64,000 bases of DNA, taken from VXRD01 sp965232265 (GTDB taxonomy: Bacteria > Latescibacterota > UBA2968). Each line of letters begins with the position of its first letter. Position 1 is the first letter of the stretch. Of the stretch, positions 41,489-50,938 are shown piece by piece. The DNA lies in assembly GCA_965232265.1 (NCBI GenBank), contig CBDDPH010000002.1:3038001-3102000 (forward strand), given 5' to 3'. The notes below the pieces were generated by a model, which had not been told where the DNA came from, ran no database searches, and worked only from the letters and a program-made list of their open reading frames with translations. A program made the position numbers and the translations under genes.

Positions 41489-41611
41489 AACAGCCTCCTT
41501 TTCTGGATGTACTAAAACGGTATAGCACAAATTTTAAGTTGAAAACTTTTGACCTTCGCCCTATTTTGCCCCGTCATTAAACGCTTCGGCCCTCAACCAC
41601 CCTTTTCACAA

Positions 41612-43591
41612 ATGGCCCTACAAACTGACATATCTCGGGAACCCCATCCCGATGTCCAGGATCGTGGGATCACGGTACGCGCGGTCATGCTCGGCCTCTT
41701 GACCATTGCCCTCATGACGATCTACATCACGCATTTTGCGTGGAATATGATCAAGAACTACATGCCCGTATCGGCTCTGATCCCCTTTGTCGCATGGGTT
41801 GGCATCAACGCCATACTCAAACTCGTCGCGCCAAAACGCGCCTTATCGCGCACGGAAATGTTGACCATCTTCTTCATGGTCTGGCTCGTGGGCAACCTGC
41901 CTACAACGGGCTGGGCGGGCTATCTCTTGGGCAACATCTCTGCCCCGGTACACCTCGCATCGCCCGAAAATCGCGTGACCGACGTCATTGCCCCCTTCCT
42001 GCCAGACTGGCTCTTTATGCAAAAATCGCCGGTGGTCATCGGACAACTCTACGGGGGATTGGAACCCAACACAGCTATTCCCTGGCAACCGTGGATCCGC
42101 CCGCTCTTTTGGTGGACTGCCGCCTGTTTATCCGTAGTCATGGCCGGTTTTTTTTGCAGCGTCTTATTCTTCAAACAGTGGCACGAAAAAGAGCGTCTCA
42201 CCTTTCCTATGGCCACCTTCCCCACCGAAATGTTGCGAGAAGAACCCGGCTATCGCCTACCCGTCGTCTTTCACGCCCCCCTATTTTGGGTGGGATTTGG
42301 CATTTCGATCTTTGTGATCTGCTGGAATATCGCGGGTTATTTTGTCCACACCCTACCGCATATTCCCATCTACGACCTCGCTGGACAAATGGCGATAAAC
42401 ATTGGCTATCACTATCCAAGATATTTTTTACGCATGCAACCCCTGATAATGGGTCTGGCCTATTTATGCCCGCTCGACTTGCTCTTCAGCTTTTGGTTTT
42501 ACAATGTCCTCAATATCCTCAAAGAAGGGCTGATGAACCAAACTGGCATCACAGTGGGACTACAGGGACAGCAAGCGACACCGGCAGAAATACTCGGCTT
42601 CGAATCCCACGGCGCCCTCGTTTTTCTCGTCGCCTGGTCATTATGGGTATCGCGCAAACACCTCAAAAATACCCTCGAATGTGCGCTGATGAGCAACCGC
42701 GCCGCAGACGATGGAACACCTGTCACCTATCGAACCGCCTGGCTCGGCCTCGCGGCTTCGGTCATATTCCTCGCGGGCTGGTGTCTGGCCGCAGGCATGG
42801 AACTGTGGGCAACCATCGTGCAACTCATCTTGATGTTCATCGCGCTATTCGGCGTTGCCAAATACGCCGCAGCAACTGGATTCACCTTTTTGTCCCCTGG
42901 CGGTACGGGCGGGCTGGGTGCCGATAAGGGAGGCAATGTGTGGATGCAAATGGGTGGCACGGCCAACATGTCGCCCGGAACACTCACGACGATCTGGATG
43001 ATCAACCGCAATGGCTTTGCCGGCATGCCCATTCGCCTCACCGCCACCATGTCTGTCCCCCACTACTTTCGCATGCTGGGCAACCACTTCAAGCGACATC
43101 CCATGGTCTGGGCCGTCATCCCCATCGCTTATATCGCGGGCTGTATCACAACCGCCACCGATTCGCTGTATCGCAGCTACATGGACGGCGGAATGAACGG
43201 ACCACTCTATTTGGGTGACTGGAACCATCTCGTGCGCCTGGTGCCTTATGTAGAAGGCTCGACAATACTCTACTTCGACATCGAAAAATTGGGCGTGTGG
43301 CTCTGGGGATTTGCGATAGCTGGCTTTTTGACTTACATACGCACGCGCTTTTCCTGGTGGCCCTTTAATCCCGTAGCCATTGCCTTCCCCACCCGCCGCT
43401 ATGGTTTTAGTCTGCTCGTTGTGTGGGCAACCAAAGCACTCATCATGCGTTTTGGCGGCGTCGCGCTCTACCGCAAATCCCTGCCCTTCTGGTATGGCCT
43501 CATGGTCGGCTACTTGCTTGGCGTTGGCATCTCCACAGGCGTCGATGCCTTATGGTTTCCCGACGCCGGCCATATTGTGCATGGATGGTAA
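41612..43591 (+). CDS. DUF6785-type polytopic membrane protein
   Basis: The start is ATG 41612 (MALQTDISREPHPD...), where the soluble N terminus begins; the 63 bp upstream in frame lack a better site. The 659-residue protein has about 13 hydrophobic segments and conserved-looking loops: TTGWAGYLLGNISAPVHLAS, a WKxW-like LFFKQWHEKERLTFPMATFP and GGTGGLGADKGGNVWMQMGG. It resembles the DUF6784/DUF6785 proteins of uncultured and planctomycete-like bacteria, distantly like oligopeptide transporters. Transport is suspected but unproven. A dispersed element starts just after the TAA. Confidence 0.8.
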   Translation: MALQTDISREPHPDVQDRGITVRAVMLGLLTIALMTIYITHFAWNMIKNYMPVSALIPFVAWVGINAILKLVAPKRALSRTEMLTIFFMVWLVGNLPTTGWAGYLLGNISAPVHLASPENRVTDVIAPFLPDWLFMQKSPVVIGQLYGGLEPNTAIPWQPWIRPLFWWTAACLSVVMAGFFCSVLFFKQWHEKERLTFPMATFPTEMLREEPGYRLPVVFHAPLFWVGFGISIFVICWNIAGYFVHTLPHIPIYDLAGQMAINIGYHYPRYFLRMQPLIMGLAYLCPLDLLFSFWFYNVLNILKEGLMNQTGITVGLQGQQATPAEILGFESHGALVFLVAWSLWVSRKHLKNTLECALMSNRAADDGTPVTYRTAWLGLAASVIFLAGWCLAAGMELWATIVQLILMFIALFGVAKYAAATGFTFLSPGGTGGLGADKGGNVWMQMGGTANMSPGTLTTIWMINRNGFAGMPIRLTATMSVPHYFRMLGNHFKRHPMVWAVIPIAYIAGCITTATDSLYRSYMDGGMNGPLYLGDWNHLVRLVPYVEGSTILYFDIEKLGVWLWGFAIAGFLTYIRTRFSWWPFNPVAIAFPTRRYGFSLLVVWATKALIMRFGGVALYRKSLPFWYGLMVGYLLGVGISTGVDALWFPDAGHIVHGW

Positions 43592-43597
43592 TATCTA

Positions 43598-43625
43598 TCC
43601 GCAGATGGACGCAGGCATGTCCCTG
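43598..43625 (+). repeat. Left half of a dispersed element split by the IS3 insertion
   Basis: ATCCGCAGATGGACGCAGGC is followed by ATGTCCCTG, the same as copy 4 up to the CCCTGT hairpin, and then breaks off at the insertion sequence. The last four bases, CCTG, are the left target duplication. Confidence 0.85.
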
Positions 43626-43702
43626 TGTTATGCTTCAGATAAAAATGGACTTTTGTGGTGATTTGTTAAGCTATAAATTGGGCTCACCCCAAGGAGGCGT
43701 CC

Positions 43703-44006
43703 ATGTCGAAGAAGCGTAAGCAGTATTCTCCCGAAGAGAAGGTGTCGATTTTGCGTCGTCATCTGTTAGATGGCGTGCCCGTATCAGATTTGTGCGATGC
43801 ACACGGGATTCACCCGACGATGTTCTACAAGTGGCAGAAGGTGTTTTTCGAGCAAGGTGCCTCAGCCTTTGCAGCAAAGTGTGTATGAGAAACAGCAAGC
43901 GAGAAAGATTGCTGTCTTAGAGGCCAAATTGGCAACAAAGAACGAAGTGCTGTCAGAACTGATGGAAGAGCACATTTTTCTAAAAAAAAGTCTTGGGGAG
44001 ACCTGA
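43703..44006 (+). pseudogene. IS3 transposase OrfA, frameshifted
   Basis: The gene starts with AAGGAGG and ATG, encoding KKRKQYSPEEKVSILRRHLL, then an HTH_21-type helix-turn-helix with PTMFYKWQKVFFEQGA. The first frame stops at 43886. The second half (YEKQQARKIAVLEAKLATKN, then a leucine-zipper-like helix) continues in another frame to 44006. One small indel near 43870-43886 explains it. Confidence 0.85.
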
Positions 44007-44029
44007 GAAGGCGCAAGGTATCGCGTGCC

Positions 44030-44915
44030 ATGCGCGATGGTGTGATTGATTTTGTGGTGCATTGGCACAAGCAAACGGGTATCTGCATCGGTCAGATCCT
44101 TATTAGGGTTATCTACAAGCACATATTATCTGCCCTGCCCAATGGCACTTATGGGTCACTGACATCTTGGCTCCAAGACTGGGAGAAGCGCCATTATCAC
44201 TTATGCCAAGCGCATCCCGACCAGGGGTATCGTCGTTTGGCGTATCAGATGATAGATGAAGATGTGGTGGCTGTTTCACCCAGCAGCGTGTACAAGAACT
44301 TTAAACAAGGTCTCAAAGAAGGGGACAGGATTTGACCAGCCAACACGGGCACACCAGCACTGGCATGTGGATGTATCCTATCTGAATATCTGCGGGACCT
44401 TCTACTACTTATGTGCCCTGTTAGATGGCTATAGTCGCTTTCTCGTCCATTTTGAGATTCGAGAAGCAATGCGAGAAGCAGATGTCGAGATCATTATTCA
44501 AAGAGCCAGAGAAAAGTTCCCCAACGTCAGGCCGCGTATCATCTCGGACAACGGTCCACAGTTTATCGCGCGTGCCTTCAAGTCCTTTATCAGACACTGT
44601 GGGATGACCCATGTGCGTACCTCGCCGTTTTATCCGCAATCCAATGGCAAGATCGAGCGGTGGCACCAATCGCTCAAGCGCGAGTGTATTCGCCCTAAAA
44701 CACCGACAAATTTGGAGGAGGCGCGAGAAGTGGTTGCCAGATTTGTCGCGCATTACAACCACAAGAGATACCACGCCAGCATCGGGTATATCGCACCTGT
44801 GGATAAACTGTCTGGTCGAGCACCGATTATTGTTAAAGAACGAAAACGCAAGTTGGCGCAGGCAAAATGCTTGCGTGCCCAACTCAGAGCCGTCAAACCC
44901 GTTGCCCATTTGTAG
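44030..44915 (+). pseudogene. IS3 transposase OrfB (DDE integrase fold), frameshifted
   Basis: The first part (MRDGVIDFVVHWHKQTG; EDVVAVSPSSVYK) stops at 44334. The catalytic core lies in another frame: HWHVDVSYLNICGTFYY (first Asp), RIISDNGPQFIARAF (second Asp) and SNGKIERWHQSLKRE (Glu), so the DDE triad is intact. Compared with related transposases, about ten or more residues are missing at the junction (44290-44320). Confidence 0.85.
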
Positions 44916-44960
44916 CTTAACGACAACACCCAAAATTCCACTTTACTTTGAACCATTACA

Positions 44961-45026
44961 CCTGTGAAAACAGGGATGGACGCAGACCTGTCTGCCCTAC
45001 CGTGCGTAGGGGCGAAAAACCTGTCG
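44961..45026 (+). repeat. Right half of the split dispersed element
   Basis: CCTGTGAAAACAGGG resumes the CCCTGT/ACAGGG hairpin, then ATGGACGCAGACC, and GTAGGGGCGAAAAACC with TGTCGCCCG. Joined to the left half after removing one CCTG and the IS, it restores an element like copy 4. Confidence 0.85.
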
Positions 45027-45062
45027 CCCGTTTTAAGATACAAGAAGTAAGAAATCCATCCC

Positions 45063-46442
45063 TCATCCTTCGTCCATCATCGCCTCTATCCTCGCCCGAT
45101 AGCTCTCATTCTCTTCAGGCCATTCCACAATCTCTGCATCTGGCGCATTATTCTCGGGCAACCATTGCGATAGAAGTTCTTTGACCTCGCGCAGCCCCGG
45201 ACTGTGCGCCAGATTTTCCCATTCCATCTCGTCATGCCTGTGATCGTAAAGTTCTTCTGACCCATCTGCATAACGGATATATCGCCATCGGCCAGATCGC
45301 ACGGCATGATTGCCACGCCCGTGTGTGGTGATTGCGGGAAAGGGCCAGTTGCGATTGGGATTTTCCATCAGTGGCACCAGACTTCGGCCTTCCAGTTCCT
45401 CGCGAGCGGGCAAGCCGCTCAACGCAATCAGCGTGGGATAAATATCGATCAATCCCACGGGTTTTGAACAGGTGCCGGGCGAATAACCCGGTGCTGAAAT
45501 AAGCAAGGGTACGCGCGTGGCCTCTTCCCATAACGTGCTCTTTTTCCAGTGGCTTTTTTCGCCCAAATGCCACCCGTGATCTGCCCACAAGACAATGGCT
45601 GTATTTTCTGCATAAGCACTTGCATCCAGTGCATCTATCAACCGCCCAATTTGCGTATCGACAAAACTGATACACGCCAGATAACACCGAATCGCTTCCT
45701 TCCATTGACCTGCTTCCACGATACGCGCATGCGGTTTCTGATTCGCCCATCGCTGCGCTATCTCGGGCACATCGTCCAGATCATTCTCCAGTGTCTCTGG
45801 CAAATGGAGATCATTCAGATCATAAGCTTCGACATATTTCCTCGGCACATGCCACATCAGATGCGGCAGCTTAAAACCGCACGTCAAAAAGAAGGGTTTG
45901 TCATGCTCGGCCTGCAATTGCTCAACACAATAACTCACAGCCTTGTAATCCTGCATCTCTTCATCGGCAACATCCATCGGTCCCCAGTCCAGATTGCCCA
46001 TACCCTTCATCCCATTTACGGGATGATGACTGGGTCCCGCGCCGGAATGCGACTGATTAAACAAACTCGGAAGGTATGAATCCCACGACATGGGATCGGG
46101 AAATTTGCCGTGATATACCTTGCCACTGCCCGTTGTGAAATAGCCATTTTGCCGAAAGTGCTGCGGCAATGTCACACAATTTTTTCCCGCTTCCGAAAAT
46201 CGGAGCGGCTGTCGATTGTTATAAACACCCGTCGTGGATGGGCGCAAACCACTCATCAAACTCGCCCGAGACGGATTGCAAATCGGCGCTTGACAATACG
46301 CGCGTTCAAATACTGTACATCGCTCGGCCAACCGATTAAAATGAGGTGTCACAGCATTTGGGGCGCGATCCAAAAATCCCACATAGTGATTTAAATCGTC
46401 AAACGAAATGAACAACACATTTGGTCGATCTACTTGTACCAT
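45063..46442 (-). CDS. Sulfatase, iduronate-2-sulfatase-like, with canonical CxPSR
   Basis: The start is ATG 46442, with GAGGTGAG upstream, giving 459 residues. The metal motif is NVLFISFDDLNHYVG. The modification signature Cys55-Asn-Pro-Ser-Arg59 is intact, followed by ASLMSGLRP. WADHGWHLGEKSHWKK supplies C-terminal metal and substrate residues, and the architecture fits the iduronate-sulfatase/choline-sulfatase group. A maturase (FGE or anSME) is not in the window. No signal peptide, so cytoplasmic. It would remove sulfate from a small molecule or sugar. Confidence 0.92.
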   Translation of the reverse strand: MVQVDRPNVLFISFDDLNHYVGFLDRAPNAVTPHFNRLAERCTVFERAYCQAPICNPSRASLMSGLRPSTTGVYNNRQPLRFSEAGKNCVTLPQHFRQNGYFTTGSGKVYHGKFPDPMSWDSYLPSLFNQSHSGAGPSHHPVNGMKGMGNLDWGPMDVADEEMQDYKAVSYCVEQLQAEHDKPFFLTCGFKLPHLMWHVPRKYVEAYDLNDLHLPETLENDLDDVPEIAQRWANQKPHARIVEAGQWKEAIRCYLACISFVDTQIGRLIDALDASAYAENTAIVLWADHGWHLGEKSHWKKSTLWEEATRVPLLISAPGYSPGTCSKPVGLIDIYPTLIALSGLPAREELEGRSLVPLMENPNRNWPFPAITTHGRGNHAVRSGRWRYIRYADGSEELYDHRHDEMEWENLAHSPGLREVKELLSQWLPENNAPDAEIVEWPEENESYRARIEAMMDEG

Positions 46443-46550
46443 ATTCTCACCTCTCAATAATTTAGATACTTTTTCAGAATAGCCACAGAAAGCACAAATT
46501 TTCAGACGCTCAAATTATTCGCGTCTTCTTGTACCTTATTCTCACCTCTC
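46432..46550 (-). repeat. Duplicated sulfatase translation-start segment
   Basis: A 24-bp segment at 46432-46455 (ribosome binding site and start of the sulfatase) recurs at 46527-46550 with two mismatches. In the upstream copy ATG has become AAG (GAGAATAAGGTACAAG). The AT-rich stretch 46560-46615 holds no gene and may carry the promoter of the next + strand gene. Confidence 0.7.
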
Positions 46551-46651
46551 GCATATTGGTTTGACATACCGCCCAATTTTTAATTTTTAATTTTACATTT
46601 TCAATCTTACATTTTTGCGCCTTGTTGGACAAATCACAGGAGGGTCCTCCG

Positions 46652-47662
46652 ATGAACGCGATTGCCGTGATAGGAACGGGCTATATCGGTGGCGAACACA
46701 TCAAAGCCATCTCAGCGCATCCCAATGCACATTTGCGAACAATATGTACAACGCCGCGCAGCGAACAGATCGCAAGAGACCTGCAAGCGACATACGGCGC
46801 AGATAAGATATCGACAGAATACGATAGCGTCCTATCCGACTCCGAAATCGACATCATTTATCTCTGCACGCCCAACTCACAACACGTAGATCAAGCCGCC
46901 GCCGCGCTCGACGCGGGCAAGCATGTTTTTGTAGAAAAACCCCTCGCGGTTACGGTTGAAGACTGTCAAAAAATCGTCGATGCCGCCAAACGATCCGGGC
47001 GCCAAGTCATGGTAGGCCACGGCGCGCGATTTAGCAACATATTTGAAACCATTTACCACCTCGTTCACAACGGCACGCTGGGAGAAGCCTGTTTTGTGGA
47101 AGGCGACTACATCCACGACCTCAAACCCTTCCTGCCCCTGCCCGGTCACGACTGGTGGATGGACACAAAAAAAGAAGGCCAACTGCCCATTATCGGCGGG
47201 GCCTGCCACCCCCTGGACCTCATGCGGTGGCTCGCCGGAGAAATCGTTGAAGTCAGCGCGTATGGCATAAACAAAAATATTCCCAATGCGCCCTGGTACG
47301 ACACAGTCATCTCAAACTTAAAATTCGAATCCGGTGCCCTGGGCAAATGCCTGGTCTCTTGCGGCGCAGAAATTCCCTATAACCTCAACTTTAGCTACCA
47401 CGGCACAAGAGGCTCCATTCACAACAACAAACTCTTCATCGGCGGTATGCCCCACGTGGAAGAATGGTCTGAGCTCCCAATTGAAATACGCGCAGAAGAC
47501 CATACGTGCCCCCAGGAACTCGATCACTTTTTATCCTGCATTGAAAGTGGCGAAAAACCGCTGATTGACGCGGTGGATGGGGCGCGATCCGTCGCCGTAT
47601 GCTGCGCCATAATTGAATCCATTGAAAACAATCGCCCGGCAACGGTCTTTCTGGATTTTTAG
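46652..47662 (+). CDS. Gfo/Idh/MocA family oxidoreductase
   Basis: The start is ATG 46652, with AGGAGGG upstream, giving 336 residues. The Rossmann motif is AVIGTGYIGGEH. The family EKP motif is HVFVEKPLAV, followed by the substrate domain with GGACHPLDLMRWL, whose Asp and His are the usual catalytic positions. It likely oxidises a sugar or inositol derivative with NAD(P). It is followed 3 bp later by the GNAT gene. Confidence 0.93.
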   Translation: MNAIAVIGTGYIGGEHIKAISAHPNAHLRTICTTPRSEQIARDLQATYGADKISTEYDSVLSDSEIDIIYLCTPNSQHVDQAAAALDAGKHVFVEKPLAVTVEDCQKIVDAAKRSGRQVMVGHGARFSNIFETIYHLVHNGTLGEACFVEGDYIHDLKPFLPLPGHDWWMDTKKEGQLPIIGGACHPLDLMRWLAGEIVEVSAYGINKNIPNAPWYDTVISNLKFESGALGKCLVSCGAEIPYNLNFSYHGTRGSIHNNKLFIGGMPHVEEWSELPIEIRAEDHTCPQELDHFLSCIESGEKPLIDAVDGARSVAVCCAIIESIENNRPATVFLDF

Positions 47663-47665
47663 ACT

Positions 47666-48169
47666 ATGAATAATCGCACAAGCGGCATTCGCATGCGCCG
47701 ATCTCTAAGCGAACCGCTACCCGAATACACAGTTCCCCAAGGCTTTACAATTCGCGCGCTTCAGCCCGGCGAAGAAGAAGAATGGATTCGCATGAAAAAT
47801 GAGGCTTTTGGGCAAGAAGGCGGAAAACTCTGGACTATCGACAATTTTCACGCCACATTCACCCGCGAACCGTGCTGCGACTACAAGCGCATTTTTGTCG
47901 CCCTCAAAGGCGAGTACATGGTCGCAACTGCCAGCGCGTGGGAAGCCCATTACGGAGGAAAACCCGTTGGCCTCATCCACTGGGTTGGCACCGATCCCAA
48001 ATACCGGGGGCATGGACTCGGCTATGCCCTCACCCTTCGCGCCCTCCATGAACTCGTCGCCCGCGGGTATGCCGATGCCTATCTCAACACAGCTCTCTGG
48101 CGTGAACCCGCCGTACGCCTCTACAAACGCCTGGGCTTTCGCATCACCCCAAAAACCAAAGACACCTGA
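47666..48169 (+). CDS. GNAT-family acetyltransferase
   Basis: A 167-residue protein. The core GNAT domain (about residues 25-160) has VGTDPKYRGHGLGYALT, the acetyl-CoA pyrophosphate loop (R-G-H-G-L-G), and LYKRLGF at the end of the fold. ATG is 3 bp after the oxidoreductase stop. The substrate is unknown; an amino sugar or amino acid would fit the neighbours. A 28-bp gap leads to the second oxidoreductase. Confidence 0.9.
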   Translation: MNNRTSGIRMRRSLSEPLPEYTVPQGFTIRALQPGEEEEWIRMKNEAFGQEGGKLWTIDNFHATFTREPCCDYKRIFVALKGEYMVATASAWEAHYGGKPVGLIHWVGTDPKYRGHGLGYALTLRALHELVARGYADAYLNTALWREPAVRLYKRLGFRITPKTKDT

Positions 48170-48197
48170 TCATCCCATCCAGTAAACGGAGAACCCA

Positions 48198-49193
48198 ATG
48201 AAAACGCCTATTCGCATTTTGCTCGTCGGTTGCGGGCGCATGGCTTTGGATCATGCCAATAGTTTGAAATCCCTGCCCGAACTCGGCATCCTTGTCGCCG
48301 GCGTTGATCCATCCGAAGACGCACGCAACAATCTAAAAACCCAATACGGTGTGCCAACCACCTTTGATAACCTCGACGACGCGCTTGCAAACATAGAAGC
48401 CGATGCTGCAATTATTGCCGTGCCCAACTTCTTGCACCGCGATTACACCATTGCCTGTCTCGACAGAGGATTGCACACCCTCATCGAAAAACCCATGGCC
48501 CTCACCCTTGCCGATGTCGATGACATGATCGAGACAGCCGAAGCCAGAGGTAAATTGCTCATGTCTGGGCAGAGCCAGCGTTTTTCAACAGCAATTCGCC
48601 AGGTCAAAAAGCTCCTGGAAAAAAAAGCTGTGGGAAAAATTCGCCACGTCATCCACCGCAGGCTTGGGTCGGGTCGCGGCGGCGACGAAAACAGCTGGTT
48701 TGCGCGTCAGGAATTGTCGGGCGGCATTCTCCCCGGCATTGGCGTCCACTCGCTCGACGTACTCTTGTGGTGGATGGACGAAAAAGCCGTATCCGTCTCG
48801 GCAATTGTGCAAAACATCGACCCACACTCCGATATCGACATCGAAGACGAAGTCTCCCTCATCGCCACAACAGAAAGCAATGCCATCCTCAACTGCGCCC
48901 TCTCCTTTCACCACCAGGCAGGCACGGAATGGACCGTAATGGGCGACGAAGGCGTTATTCACCTCAACGGCACCCGCGGCCCTTTATTGCTCAATGGCAA
49001 AGAACAGCACATCCCCGAAACCGTTCACCTCGCTGGCGAACCCACCATACACCTCGAATTTCTCACCGCCATCCGCGACAACCGTCCCCTCGCACAAGCA
49101 TCAGCGCAAGATGTACGCAAAACAATGGCCCTCATCTTTGCGGCTATGGAATCGGGAAAAACTGGAAAAACGACAAAAGTGATCCGCAGATGA
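48198..49193 (+). CDS. Gfo/Idh/MocA family oxidoreductase (second copy)
   Basis: A 331-residue protein with the Rossmann start ILLVGCGRMALDHA, HTLIEKPMALTL for the EKP motif and a substrate domain with GGILPGIGVHSLDVLLWW (His and Asp). A sequence AACGGAGAA precedes the ATG. It differs clearly from the first copy, so the pair may catalyse different steps of one pathway. The last codons run into a dispersed element, so the C terminus (KVIRR) is partly encoded by it. Confidence 0.93.
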   Translation: MKTPIRILLVGCGRMALDHANSLKSLPELGILVAGVDPSEDARNNLKTQYGVPTTFDNLDDALANIEADAAIIAVPNFLHRDYTIACLDRGLHTLIEKPMALTLADVDDMIETAEARGKLLMSGQSQRFSTAIRQVKKLLEKKAVGKIRHVIHRRLGSGRGGDENSWFARQELSGGILPGIGVHSLDVLLWWMDEKAVSVSAIVQNIDPHSDIDIEDEVSLIATTESNAILNCALSFHHQAGTEWTVMGDEGVIHLNGTRGPLLLNGKEQHIPETVHLAGEPTIHLEFLTAIRDNRPLAQASAQDVRKTMALIFAAMESGKTGKTTKVIRR

Positions 49194-49260
49194 ACGCAGA
49201 TGAACGCAGATAAATGCAGAATCATCCTTCACAGGGCGACCACGAGGGATCGCCCCTACG
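49182..49260 (+). repeat. Dispersed intergenic element, copy 6
   Basis: ATCCGCAGATGAACGCAGAT repeats, then CAGGGCGACCACGAGGG with ATCGCCCCTACG. The element overlaps the end of the second oxidoreductase frame, in the same orientation, and precedes the converging SelA-like gene. Confidence 0.85.
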
Positions 49261-49303
49261 TTCTATTCATTCGTGTTTCTTCGTGTACCTTTGTGGATTT
49301 ACT

Positions 49304-50812
49304 TCACACTTCATCGTGAACTGGTCTGGACTGCGACCAGTTGTACACCGTCCCACACTTCTCAGCCCGCCATCTCGCTGTGCCGTATTCGCGCTGATTC
49401 AACGGCCCGGGTGCAGATTGTCCCGAACTGCCCATTTCAACTTCGCCGCGCATTTTGTCACCTGACACTGTGCCCACAAACCGATAAGACAGGTGGGTTC
49501 CCTCAAACCGATGCTGGCTCGTAAACGCGATTTCATCTCCATTCACCGAGCCGTTCAGCGCATTTTTTAGCCAACGCGTCTGGTGAGTACCCGTTAAAAC
49601 GCCGGCAATTTGCTCTATATCCACGCGATGACGCGCTGTTTTTCTCACCAGCGCAATTTCAATTTTCCAGGTACCCGACACATCAACGGGTTCTCGCACC
49701 TCTTCTTTGACAGGTAAAGGCGCGTGGGATAATGCGTCGCGAATGTGTCTGCCAACAATATCTGCTTCCCCAGGTTGTAGCGAAAACGGCAAAATAAAAA
49801 CAGACGTATTCGTTGCACCGCGATCATCCAGCATAATGCGCGGATCACCGCATAAAAGTTGTTCGCGCAATTCAAGACCGCTCAGACCCAGGCGATCTCC
49901 ATCCCAACGGATTTCCAACCTGGGAACATCCGACTGATCAGACGCGAGAATTTCAGCCTCTACACCCGATATGTGCATCACCTCCCGCGCAATCGTCTCG
50001 AGATCGACAATCCAGCCATGGTATTCCCGCTCGGGATCGCGTTCCGCTATCAGATATTCCACTGCCGCCAAAATGCCCATCACCTCCTCTTTGCCAATTT
50101 TCATCGCACGCCCAAGCGTGTGATGCGGCGCGGCATGCACCCAGGCGGCCTCGACGAGGTCGCGATCGCCCAATAACAATCCCGTAGGCTGAGGTCCGCG
50201 CAGGTATTTTCCCCCACTGTAAGCGACCAAATTTGCCCCGCGACTGGTATAGGGTTCGGGAGATTGGAGATGCTCCGACGCTGCATCAACCAGCACGGGG
50301 ATACCCCTCGGACGCGCCAGGTCAACAATTGCTTCAAGCGTCATATCCGCCTCCCAGGTCCCCAACAAGGCGACCATAGCCACCTGTTCCCGGTCGAGCG
50401 TCACATCCATTTCCCCGAGATTATCCACCTCCACGATTGTCACACCCACCGAACGAATGGCGTGATCATAAGTAAAACGACTTTCTCTGGGCATGACGAC
50501 CTCGCGCTTCATCCCACTCGTATCGGGCAACCGAAACATCAACTCGGGATCGCCTCCCGTCATACAGGCCGCTGTTGCATGACACAGGCATGCCGCCGCG
50601 CCAGAGGCAACCATGCCCCATTCTGCGCCCGTGAGCAGGGATAAACGCTTACCCACCCCCGCCATGAGTTCGTCCATATTGACAAAAAAGCCCGAAGCAG
50701 CCATCATCGCTTCGCGCACCTGCGGCAACATCAGCGTTCCCCCGTGAATTGTTCGCGTACCACAGCAATTGATAAATGAACGCACGCCAATCAGTGAATA
50801 GGGATCATGCAT
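49304..50812 (-). CDS. SelA-fold PLP enzyme fused to a lipocalin-like C-terminal domain
   Basis: The start is ATG 50812, with AAGGAG 7 bp upstream. Residues about 5-365 form a fold-type I PLP enzyme of the SelA/DgaE group: a Gly-rich segment (VASGAAACLCHATAA), Asp in VLVDAASEHL and the PLP Lys (about 202) in SGGKYLRGPQPTG. Relatives include L-seryl-tRNA selenium transferase and 2-amino-2-deoxy-gluconate-type ammonia lyases. Residues about 376-482 add a beta domain (VSGTWKIEIAL, repeated strands, GTARW) of the kind usually found in secreted proteins. The fusion is unusual. No tRNA-Sec or selB is nearby, so a catabolic role is likelier. Confidence 0.85.
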   Translation of the reverse strand: MHDPYSLIGVRSFINCCGTRTIHGGTLMLPQVREAMMAASGFFVNMDELMAGVGKRLSLLTGAEWGMVASGAAACLCHATAACMTGGDPELMFRLPDTSGMKREVVMPRESRFTYDHAIRSVGVTIVEVDNLGEMDVTLDREQVAMVALLGTWEADMTLEAIVDLARPRGIPVLVDAASEHLQSPEPYTSRGANLVAYSGGKYLRGPQPTGLLLGDRDLVEAAWVHAAPHHTLGRAMKIGKEEVMGILAAVEYLIAERDPEREYHGWIVDLETIAREVMHISGVEAEILASDQSDVPRLEIRWDGDRLGLSGLELREQLLCGDPRIMLDDRGATNTSVFILPFSLQPGEADIVGRHIRDALSHAPLPVKEEVREPVDVSGTWKIEIALVRKTARHRVDIEQIAGVLTGTHQTRWLKNALNGSVNGDEIAFTSQHRFEGTHLSYRFVGTVSGDKMRGEVEMGSSGQSAPGPLNQREYGTARWRAEKCGTVYNWSQSRPVHDEV

Positions 50813-50938
50813 CGTCAATCTCCTTTTTCATTAAGCGGTGAATATACGAGAATCTCCACTTACTTTTAAATTGCGGTACAAGACAATAGTATTAATTTAA
50901 GTAGCCCGCAAATCCTTCCAACCTTATGAGAGGCAAAC

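Larger units (their letters stand above)
43626..44960 (+). mobile_element. Decayed IS3-family insertion sequence
   Basis: A 1335-bp element with TG...CA ends and imperfect terminal inverted repeats of about 48 bp: the left end starts TGTTATGCTTCA, the right end (reverse) TGTAATGGTTCA, and both reach GTTAAGCTA. It is flanked by 4-bp CCTG direct repeats and sits in a copy of the dispersed element. Both transposase frames are broken, so it cannot move on its own. Confidence 0.9.

Noticed and set aside
49304..50812. Selenocysteine synthase (SelA) for selenoprotein synthesis
   Set aside because: No selB, selD or tRNA-Sec is nearby and the protein carries an unrelated C-terminal domain; a catabolic PLP enzyme is more likely.
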